Assembly (NCBI RefSeq): GCF_000519005.1
Contig: NZ_JAER01000042.1
Coordinates: 1 to 38,350 of the forward strand
Length of the DNA stretch: 38,350 nt
DNA from: Nocardioides sp. J54
GTDB lineage: Bacteria > Actinomycetota > Actinomycetes > Propionibacteriales > Nocardioidaceae
Direction of reading: 5' to 3'
The notes below the pieces were generated by a model. That model was not told the origin of the DNA, made no database searches, and saw only the letters and a list, made by a program, of their open reading frames with translations. Below, in pieces: positions 24,017 through 31,000 of this stretch (positions within the stretch are counted from its first letter, which is position 1; each line of letters starts with the position of its first letter). Position numbers and translations under genes: made by a program.

Positions 24017-24375
24017 GCCGCCCGGCCCGGCGGCCCTCGCCGCGCACGCCGGTGCTGCTCGACGTGCGCATCCTCGTCGTCGCGGCGCTGGTGTCCGCCC
24101 CGGCGGCCTACCGCGCCAGCCAGGGCCTGCTCACGCCGGACGAGGCGGTGAGCCGGTTCCTGGTCGTGCTCGTCGGGTGTGCGGCGCTGGCCATGCTGCT
24201 GCGGGTGGTGTGGCCGATGGTCGCGGGCGAGACGACGACCGGCACCGACAGCGGCACCGCTGACGGCGATGGCACTGGCGGCGATGGCGCCGGCGGCAAC
24301 GACGGCGCAGCCGGGGACACCCGGCTGCTGGACGCGCAGGACGCAGGGACCAGGATCAGCCGACCGCAGGGATGA
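24013..24375 (+). CDS. Small membrane protein of unknown function after flhA
   Basis: A 120-residue product I do not recognise. It has a basic N-terminus (RPARRPSPR), two hydrophobic segments at about 19-35 and 48-70, and a Gly/Asp/Thr-rich acidic tail. It starts at GTG inside the flhA stop (GTGA), so it is translationally coupled to flhA and likely belongs to the flagellar unit, in the place where flhF often sits. Its last 20 bases overlap the 3' end of the convergent histidine kinase gene. Hydrophobicity and coupling are visible; any motility role is inferred. Confidence 0.6.
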   Translation: MSRPARRPSPRTPVLLDVRILVVAALVSAPAAYRASQGLLTPDEAVSRFLVVLVGCAALAMLLRVVWPMVAGETTTGTDSGTADGDGTGGDGAGGNDGAAGDTRLLDAQDAGTRISRPQG

Positions 24376-25921
24376 CCCACTCGACGACGGTGCCGCCGCC
24401 GGGGGTGGAGCTCACGTCGACGTGGCCGCCGAGGTCGGTGGCGCGCGAGGCGAGGTTGCCGGTGCCGTGGCCGCGCTCGACCGTCGCGGGGTCGAACCCG
24501 ACGCCGTCGTCGCCCACCCGGACGCGGAACCACGCCGAGGACGCGGTCAGCTCGACGGTGACCGACGACGCCTGCGCGTGGCGGGCCACGTTGGAGAGCG
24601 CCTCGCGCAGCGCGGTCAGCACGTGCGTGCCGGCCTCGGGGACCAGCGCCCGGTCGACCGGCCCGGAGATGCGCAGCACCGGCTGGAAGCCGAGCACGCC
24701 GGCATACTCCGCGAGCAGCGCCCGCACCTCCTCCAGCAGCGGTCGGCCGGTGCCGGTGCCGAGCTCGAAGATGGCGGCGCGCAGCTCCTTGATGGCGACG
24801 TCGAGGTCGGCGACCGCGCCGTCGATGCGCTCGCGCATGTCGGCCGGGTCGAGCGCGCGGGCGCCCTGGAGCTGCATGCCGGTGGCGAAGAGCCGCTGGA
24901 TGACGAGGTCGTGGAGGTCGCGCGCGATGCGGTCGCGGTCCTTGGCGACCAGGAGCTGGGCGCGGTCGCGCAGCGCCTGGTCGCGGTCGAGGATCAGCCC
25001 GACCTGGAGGGCGGTGACGGCGACGAGGTCCAGCATGATCCCGCGCAGGGAGGGGCTCTCCTCGGCCGCCTCGACGACGATCACGCCAGACCCGGCGAGC
25101 CGGGTGGTCACGGGCACGACGAGGGTCGCCCGGCCGGGGGCGACGGAGATCCGGGTCGGCGAGCCGGCAGCGTCGACGTCGAGGATCTCGGCGGCGAGGC
25201 GCTCGACGACGGCCGAGGCGTCGCCGTCGCCGGCCACCTGGCGGATCTCCATGAGGTCGCCGTCGCGTCGGACGTAGGCGACGAGCTGGGCGTTGCACAG
25301 CGCGCGCAGCTTCACCACGAGCTCGTCGAGGGCCTCTTGCACCCGCACGGTGCCGGAGACGTCCTGGCCGACCTCGGCGGTGCTGGCCAGCCAGCGACGG
25401 CGCCACTCGGCCTGCTCGTAGGTCCGGGCGTTGTCGATCATCACGCCGGCGGCGCGTGCGAGGGCCTCGACGAGCGCCTGGTCGGTGGGGGTGAACTCCT
25501 CGCCGCCGCGCTTGTTTCCCAGGTAGAGGTGGCCGAAGGCCTGGTCCCCCACCAGCACCGGCGCGCCGAGGAAGCGGTCGATGGCGGGGTGGGAGCTGGG
25601 GAAGTGCCCAGTCGAGACGGGGTGCTCGGCGACGTGGTCGACCCGGATCGCGCGCCGCTCGCGCGGGACGAGGCCCAGCAGGCCGTGCCCGGCCGGCATC
25701 CGGCCGACGTCGGTGAACTGCGAGGCGACCGCCTCGTTGGGGACCAGGTCGGTGAACCGGCCCTCGTCGTCGACGATCCCGAGCACGCCGTACTCCGCGT
25801 CGGTGAGGCGGCACGACGCCTCGACGATGCGGGACAGCACGCCACGCAGGTCGAGGTCGGAGCCGATCGCGACCATCGCGTCGAGCAGCGCTCGCGCCTC
25901 CGGTGGCAGCTCGAGGTCCAT
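24356..25921 (-). CDS. GAF-domain sensor histidine kinase, DevS/DosS-like
   Basis: The 521-residue soluble kinase has a first GAF domain (about 20-165) and a second (about 190-315). The HisKA_3 dimerisation helix has phospho-acceptor H337 in RIARDLHDLVIQRLF. The HATPase domain has N444 (REALSNVARHA), DDGVGFD (471-477) and GTGN (486-489). GAF1 contains SSHPAIDRFLGAPV (H111) and FGHLYLGNKRGG, the region that holds the haem-ligating histidine in mycobacterial DevS/DosT, so gas or redox sensing is possible but unproven. No response regulator gene is adjacent. The ribosome binding site GGGAGGGG precedes the ATG. The gene is convergent with, and overlaps, the flhA-linked gene by 20 bases. Confidence 0.88.
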   Translation of the reverse strand: MDLELPPEARALLDAMVAIGSDLDLRGVLSRIVEASCRLTDAEYGVLGIVDDEGRFTDLVPNEAVASQFTDVGRMPAGHGLLGLVPRERRAIRVDHVAEHPVSTGHFPSSHPAIDRFLGAPVLVGDQAFGHLYLGNKRGGEEFTPTDQALVEALARAAGVMIDNARTYEQAEWRRRWLASTAEVGQDVSGTVRVQEALDELVVKLRALCNAQLVAYVRRDGDLMEIRQVAGDGDASAVVERLAAEILDVDAAGSPTRISVAPGRATLVVPVTTRLAGSGVIVVEAAEESPSLRGIMLDLVAVTALQVGLILDRDQALRDRAQLLVAKDRDRIARDLHDLVIQRLFATGMQLQGARALDPADMRERIDGAVADLDVAIKELRAAIFELGTGTGRPLLEEVRALLAEYAGVLGFQPVLRISGPVDRALVPEAGTHVLTALREALSNVARHAQASSVTVELTASSAWFRVRVGDDGVGFDPATVERGHGTGNLASRATDLGGHVDVSSTPGGGTVVEWVIPAVG

Positions 25922-25958
25922 CAGTTCGATCCCCTCCCACAGCGATCGCCGTCGTCTC

Positions 25959-25964
25959 AGGCTA
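25959..25964 (-). promoter_or_regulatory. Possible -10 element for the histidine kinase gene
   Basis: On the minus strand TAGCCT fits the actinobacterial -10 pattern TANNNT, 38 bases before the start codon. No good -35 is visible at 16-18 bases, so an activator may be needed. Confidence 0.25.
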
Positions 25965-26014
25965 GCCCTTCTCCCGCGGGCTGCGGCGCACGGCCTGACC
26001 GCACCATCGGCACC

Positions 26015-26028
26015 GGGACCAAGGACCT
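26015..26028 (-). promoter_or_regulatory. DevR/DosR-box-like half-palindrome upstream of the kinase gene
   Basis: GGGACCAAGGACCT resembles the DevR (DosR) box core with GGGAC and GNCC halves. It lies about 94-107 bases upstream of the kinase start, fitting an autoregulated DevS-like kinase. The match is imperfect and GC-rich sequence gives chance hits. Confidence 0.25.
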
Positions 26029-26053
26029 GAGCGGTCGGGACCCGGCGGCGACC

Positions 26054-26494
26054 TCAGAAGCGGCGCAGCTGGTACTGGCCCGTCGTCCGGGCGACGACGG
26101 TCCCGGCCTCGTCGGTGACCTCGGTGACCAGCTCGAAGTCGGACTTGCCGGCGGCCTCGGTCTCGGCGAGCACCCGGGCGATGGTGTCCTCGGTGAGGCT
26201 CGCCCGCGCGGTGACGTCGGTGGTGGCCGGGCGCAGGAAGTCGATGGTGAGCTGCTTGACGAGCGGCACGGCGTTCTCCAGCACGAGCGAGGTGCTGGCG
26301 AAGAGGCCGCCGAGCACCTCGGCGACCGAGAACAGCGAGCCGGCGTAGATCGCACCGAAGTGGTTGACGTTCGGCCCGGCCGGGATCCGCGCGGCGACGG
26401 TCGTCCGGCCGGCCTCGACGACCTCGACCTGCATCGCGTCGAAGACCGGGATCATGGTCCGCACGTAGGCGGTGAGTTCCTCGGGGGTGGCCAC
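26054..26494 (-). CDS. Hotdog-fold thioesterase (PaaI/DUF4442-like)
   Basis: The 146-residue protein has a hotdog-fold thioesterase pattern: the central helix region NVNHFGAIYAGSLFSVAEVLGG (about 42-63), then strands VKQLTIDFLRPATTDVTARA and TTGQYQLRRF. Such enzymes hydrolyse acyl-CoA thioesters in the cytoplasm; the acyl substrate cannot be predicted. It lies 43 bases downstream of the alpha/beta hydrolase gene on the same strand and may be cotranscribed with it. The start is ATG 26494. Confidence 0.75.
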   Translation of the reverse strand: MATPEELTAYVRTMIPVFDAMQVEVVEAGRTTVAARIPAGPNVNHFGAIYAGSLFSVAEVLGGLFASTSLVLENAVPLVKQLTIDFLRPATTDVTARASLTEDTIARVLAETEAAGKSDFELVTEVTDEAGTVVARTTGQYQLRRF

Positions 26495-26537
26495 CGGGTC
26501 AACGTAGTGGATGCCGCGCCGACGTCAGGGACGGGCG

Positions 26538-27350
26538 TCAGGCGACGTCGTACGTCGCGCTGGACCGGCGCGGGTGGTCCGAGCCCTCGAGCAGCACGTC
26601 CACCACGCGGTCGACGTCGTCGGTCATCGGGACGTGGCCGCAGCCGCGCAGCGTGATGTGGGTGGCGTGCGGCAGCGCCTTGCGGGCGAGCCGGGCCTGG
26701 TACGGCAGCAGGACCAGGTCGCGCGAGCCCCAGGCGACGGTCACCGGGATGCTCGGGTCGATGGTGCGCTCGAAGCGCGGGCCGCCGTCCATGATCGTGC
26801 GCAGCGCCGGCTTGGCGGCGACCAGGCCACGCGCGTCGCCCACGGCCTGCTCGTAGCCGAGGCGGCCGCCACGGGTCATCAGCATCCCCATCGCCAGGTT
26901 GCGGCCGATGGGGGTGCGCAGCACGGCGGGGGCGAACGGCTGGAGCGCGGTCGCGGTGCCCGTGAGCGCCACGAACACCGCGCGGATGTAGAGGAACTCG
27001 AGGTCGTTGCGCCAGAAGCCCGCCGGCGCGAGGGTGGTCGCGCTGCTGACCAGGTCGTCGGCCGCGGCCTCGAGCGCGATCCGGCCGCCCAGGGAGTTGC
27101 CGGCGATGTGCGGACGGTCGAGGCCGAGCTCGGCGAAGAAGTCCTCGAGGATGCCGCGCAGCTGCTCCTTCACGGGCCGCCCGTCGGGCACGAGCGCCGG
27201 GGACTCACCGTGGCCGGGCAGGTCGAGCAGGATCACCTCGCGGTGCTCGGCGAGCCGGTCGACCAGCGGGTACCACGCCTGTCGTCGATGCCCGATCCCG
27301 TGGACCAGGACGAGGGGTTCTCCCGAGCCGAAGCGTTCGTGGGCGAGCAT
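26538..27350 (-). CDS. Alpha/beta hydrolase
   Basis: The 270-residue alpha/beta hydrolase has an oxyanion HGIG (17-20) and the nucleophile S86 in GNSLGG. The acid is D211 in AWGSRDLVLLP and the base H239 in GCGHVPMTDD, giving a complete triad. A lid region lies at about 110-190. The family includes esterases, lipases and C-C hydrolases; the substrate is unknown. I chose ATG 27350, with GAGG 8 bases upstream, rather than the TTG at 27395. The longer frame would run through a perfect palindrome at 27392-27406 that looks like an operator. Three palindromes lie within 150 bases upstream. Confidence 0.85.
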   Translation of the reverse strand: MLAHERFGSGEPLVLVHGIGHRRQAWYPLVDRLAEHREVILLDLPGHGESPALVPDGRPVKEQLRGILEDFFAELGLDRPHIAGNSLGGRIALEAAADDLVSSATTLAPAGFWRNDLEFLYIRAVFVALTGTATALQPFAPAVLRTPIGRNLAMGMLMTRGGRLGYEQAVGDARGLVAAKPALRTIMDGGPRFERTIDPSIPVTVAWGSRDLVLLPYQARLARKALPHATHITLRGCGHVPMTDDVDRVVDVLLEGSDHPRRSSATYDVA

Positions 27351-27391
27351 CGTGACCTCGTTTCCGCGCACCGACGCTGGTGCGACTGTGT

Positions 27392-27406
27392 GCAACTGGC
27401 AGTTGC
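27392..27406. promoter_or_regulatory. Operator-like perfect palindrome before the hydrolase gene
   Basis: GCAACTGGCAGTTGC is a perfect inverted repeat with a one-base centre, 42 bases upstream of the hydrolase start. The size is typical of TetR- or MarR-type operators. No regulator gene is adjacent in the window. Confidence 0.5.
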
Positions 27407-27467
27407 GGATACCGACAGTAGGTCCGGCCGCTAGCTGCGCGCAAGCACCTTGCTCGCCGCCCGGACC

Positions 27468-27499
27468 GTGACCCGGGTCACAACATATAACTCAGGTTA
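27468..27499. promoter_or_regulatory. Two adjacent palindromes in the hydrolase upstream region
   Basis: GTGACCCGGGTCAC (27468-27481) is a perfect 14-bp palindrome. Seven bases further is TAACTCAGGTTA (27488-27499), a TAAC/TTA-type inverted repeat in an AT-rich spot (ACATATAAC) unusual for this region. Together they look like a regulated promoter reading leftward into the hydrolase, though no convincing -35/-10 pair could be assigned. Confidence 0.4.
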
Positions 27500-27573
27500 C
27501 GCGCCCGGCAGGCGGGTCCCGGCGGGCGGACGCGCGGCGTCACCGGATGCGGGAACGCCGACTCCACCGAACC

Positions 27574-27704
27574 GTCGAGACGTCACTTGTGGCCGGCCGA
27601 ATGGTCACCTGTGGCCGGTCGAGTGGTCAGTTGTGGCCGGTCGAGAAGTCAGTTCCGGCCCGGCGAGTGGTCGGATCCGGTCGGTCGAGGCGTCACTCCC
27701 CGCG
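27574..27704 (+). repeat. 22-bp repeat array, six direct units (left arm)
   Basis: Units start at 27574, 27596, 27617, 27639, 27661 and 27683; they read GGTCGA, a variable trio, then GTCA(C/G)(C/T)TGTGGCC, with the last two diverged. The first four share the invariant TGTGGCC or CCGGCC end. They match the repeat inside fliK (11445-11519) but with a 22-bp period. There is no coding signal. Confidence 0.9.
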
Positions 27705-27721
27705 CGGCCGGGCCCTGACGT

Positions 27722-27750
27722 CGTACGGCGGCGGGGCTGCTCGCCGTACG
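27722..27750. repeat. Hairpin at the centre of the repeat array
   Basis: CGTACGGCG (27722-27730) pairs with CGCCGTACG (27742-27750) around an 11-base loop. It sits exactly between the direct and the inverted units and would cap a long stem formed by them. Confidence 0.75.
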
Positions 27751-27862
27751 TGACCTCTCGAAGGGCCACAACTGACGTCTCGACGAGCCACAACTGACGC
27801 CTCGACGAGCCACAAGTGACGCTTCGACGGGCCACAAGTGACGTCTCGACGGGCCAGACGAG
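27747..27862 (-). repeat. 22-bp repeat array, four inverted units plus partials (right arm)
   Basis: A partial unit (27747-27762) is followed by full units 27763-27784, 27785-27806, 27807-27828 and 27829-27850, then a partial to about 27862. They read GGGCCACAA(C/G)TGACG then TCTCGAC with small changes, the reverse complement of the units at 27574-27704. The units here are more alike than those in the left arm. Confidence 0.9.
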
Positions 27863-27872
27863 CCGGGGAGGT

Positions 27873-27923
27873 GTCCTGGCCGGAGGAGCGGGTCCCCCAA
27901 CCAGCGGCTCGCCCGGCCAGGAC
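27873..27923. terminator. Hairpin with 11-bp arms in the gene-free region
   Basis: GTCCTGGCCGG (27873-27883) and CCGGCCAGGAC (27913-27923) are perfect reverse complements around a 29-base loop. It is part of a series of hairpins downstream of the giant gene; termination is one possibility. Confidence 0.4.
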
Positions 27924-27927
27924 GAGA

Positions 27928-27957
27928 CCCCGCCGGACGGTGGGCCGTCCGGCGGGG
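27928..27957 (-). terminator. Strong GC hairpin downstream of the giant gene
   Basis: CCCCGCCGGACGG (27928-27940) and its perfect reverse complement (27945-27957) flank a 4-base loop, 65 bases after the stop of the giant gene. This is the best candidate for its terminator; there is no U-run, as is common in high-GC actinobacteria. Confidence 0.65.
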
Positions 27958-27996
27958 CCGTGGCGGGCCGCAGCCGTGGGACACGAGGACTGCGAC

Positions 27997-28015
27997 CCGG
28001 CCGTCATTCGGCCGG
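27997..28015 (-). terminator. Small hairpin just after the giant gene stop
   Basis: CCGGCCG (27997-28003) and CGGCCGG (28009-28015) around TCATT, six bases beyond the stop codon on the minus strand. It may act in tandem with the stronger hairpin at 27928-27957. Confidence 0.45.
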
Positions 28016-28021
28016 TGGGAA

Positions 28022-31000
28022 TCAGCCGAAGGACGAGTCAGCGTGTGCCTCCGCGACCATCACCTCGATGCCCGGGCCCAGGGGGAGCAGGGCGTTGGCG
28101 ACCGTGACCACCACGCGCAGCGCGCGGACGGTGATCCCGCTGTGCGGCGTGCCGGAGCAGCTGTGGGTGGCCGCTCCCCCGCCGTCACAGAACTGCTCGT
28201 TGAGGACGATGAAGCCGATGCCCGGCAGGGTGTAGGTGGTGTTGGGCGCCGGGTTCAGCCCGACGGGCACCCCCAGGACCTCGAGGTCGACCAGTGTCGT
28301 GCCGGCGTCGGTGGACGTCGACCCGGACGGACCCGCGGTGGACCTGGCCTCGGACCTGACGGCGGTCGCCGAGACCACGCACCTGGCGTCCGTGAGCCGC
28401 AGGACGCAGAGGGGTCCGGACCCGTCGCCGGCGACCTCGGCCCAGCTGCGCGACGTGGCGCCGGAGGTGGTCAGGGCGCCGCTGGTGGCGGTGTCCGCGA
28501 CCTTGGCCCCGGCGATCCCCGGGAGCGCCACGCCCACGACCTGCTCGGTCTCGTTGCCGCCCAGGGGCGAGATCTGCACGTAGCCCTGGAGCAGGTCGGC
28601 CAGCAGCACGTTGGTGCCCAGGCGGGCGGCGTAGGCGTGGCCGCTGACGGACCGCTTGGACTGGTTGGCGCACAGCGGGGTCTTCGGGAACTCGCTGTGC
28701 GCCGTCGCCTCGCCGACCTTGATCTCGACAGCCTGGAGCCCGAGCAGGACGCCGGTGATCTTGACGTGGATCGCCGTGACGCTGGCGTCGGCGACGTACT
28801 TGCCGCCCTTCTCCGAGATCGACGTCGAGCGCTCGTTGATCGCGATGTAGCTGTTCTTGCCGAAGATCGCGGCGTTGAGCGGGATCGTCGTCGTCTGGTT
28901 GAGGTTCACCGGCGTCTCCAGACCGAGGACCTTCAGGCTCTGGATCGTCGACCCGGTCGTGCTCGCCGTCGAGTAACCGCCGTTGGCCGTGGTCGACGCG
29001 ACCGCGCGGACCGTGCCGGTCTCGACGGTGCAGACGCCCGCCACCGGGACCAGGCAGACGCCGGCGACCTCGGAAGTCGTGGTCTGCCGGGTCTCCGCCG
29101 GGGCGGCGGTGACCGAGCTGTTGCTGGTGGTCGACAGCACGCCGGCCGAGAGGATGGCCCCGTTGGCCGGCAGCTTCAGTGCCGCGACCGCGTCACTGTC
29201 CGTGGACGGCCCGCCGAGGCCGGACTGGCTGCTCACCGACTCGCTGAGGACCACCGTTGCCTTGTCCTTGATGATCACCGACAGCAGGTTGGTCACCAGG
29301 GTCAGCAGGCCCGACGCCCTCACCTCGAGGCCGACCGCCGTGCCGTTCGACTTCGCGCCGGCCGGGTTGGGCTGCGGGCTGACGAGGTCGGAGGTGACGT
29401 TCGAGCTGACGTCCGCGCCGTTGGCCAGGGACATCCGGGCCTGGTTCGGCACGGTGCAGACGGCGTTGTTGGTCACCTTGACCACCAGCCTGACCGACCC
29501 GGTGCCGCCACGCGGGGCGATCGAGCCGACGTTCCAGCTCGCCGTCGGTACGGCGCCCACGACCGTGCAGCCTCCGGTGCACGACACGAAGCCGGTGCCA
29601 CCGGGGATCGCGTCGGTGAGCACGGCACCCAGTGCCTCCGCGGGTCCGTGGTTGGTCCAGGTGATCGTGTAGGTGAGCACCTGGTCGCCGTTGGACCGGA
29701 CGTCGACGGACGACGTCTTGGTGAGGGTGACGTCCGGGGTGGCCGCGACGCAGCCGGTCACGCCGCCCGTGGCCCCGCTGGCCAGCAGGACACCGTTGCT
29801 GATCGCGAAGGTGCCGGGCTGGCACCCGTTGCCGCCGGAGGTGCCGGTGAAGGTCTCCGGGACGGTCGCGGTGTAGGTGAACACCTTGCTGCCACCGGCC
29901 GCGATGGTGCCGGTCTCGCAGGTGAGCTTCCCGTCGGCCTTGGTGCAGCCGTCCGGGACGGTCGGGTCGAGCCGGTCGTCGTAGTCGTCGGTGAAGCTCG
30001 TCGAGCCGGCCGCCGAGCCGTCGTTGGTGACGGTCACGGTGTAGGTGACCTCCTGGCCCGGGTCGAGGGTCGTGTCGCTCATCTCCTTGGCGACGCTCAG
30101 GTCCGGCGCTGCCGGGACGCAGACCGTCTTCGACGCGACCTCGGCGCCCTGGATGGTGACCGAGTTGACGACGCCGTACTCACCGGGTGCGCAGGGCGCC
30201 ACCCCCGCCTCGCCGTCGTACGACGACGGGAGCTCGGCGGTGTACTCGAAGACCTGGTGGTCGCCGCCTGCGATGGTGCCGGTCGTGCAGGTGAGCACGC
30301 CGTCGCCCTGCTCGCAACCGTCGGGGACGGTCGGGGTGAGCCGGTCGTCGTAGTCGTCGACGAAGGTGGTCGACCCGGCCGCGGCACCGGTGTTGGTGAC
30401 CGTGATCGTGTAGGTCACCTCGTCGCCGGGCTCGGCCAGTGCCTTGTCGACGCTCTTGGTCACGACGAGCTCGGTCCGCGCGTCCACGCACACCACGTCG
30501 GCTACCGAGCCGCCGCCCGCGAGGGTGGCGACGTTGCGGACCGGGTAGGCGGGCGGCGTGCAGGCCTCGGCGTCGGGGTCGCCGGTGTAGGTGGCCGGCA
30601 GGACCGCGTCGTAGCTGTAGGTGATGCTCTCGCCGGCCGCCAGGACGGGGGTCTCGCAACGCAGCTCGTGCGTGCCCACCAGCTCGCAGCCGTCGGGGGC
30701 CTCGGTGATCTCGGCCTCGGAGACGTCGGTCCACGTCGTGGAGCCCGCGGCCTCGCCGGTGTTGCGCACCACCACCTGGTAGGTCACGTCACCGCCGGGG
30801 CTGGCGACCTCGAGGTCGGCCTCCTTGCTGATCTCGAACGCCGGCGCGGCGCTCACGCAGACCTCGACGGTGTGCGAGCTGTCACCGGCCTCGGCGGTGT
30901 TGAGGACCGAGAACCGGCCGTCGGCGCAGTCACCCTGCTCGGCCCCGGCCGCGAAGGACGCGGGCATCGCGACGGTGTAGGCGAACGTCTGCGAGTCACC

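Noticed and set aside
24179..26656. A long plus-strand open frame across the kinase and thioesterase genes
   Set aside because: The minus strand shows intact histidine kinase and hotdog motifs; the plus-strand product is Gly/Arg/Asp-rich and without recognisable domains.
27351..27395. TTG start extending the alpha/beta hydrolase
   Set aside because: The extension overlaps a perfect palindrome, lacks family similarity, and the ATG at 27350 has a good ribosome binding site.
27574..27850. CRISPR array
   Set aside because: The units abut directly without spacers, half of them are inverted, the repeats vary, and no cas genes are nearby.
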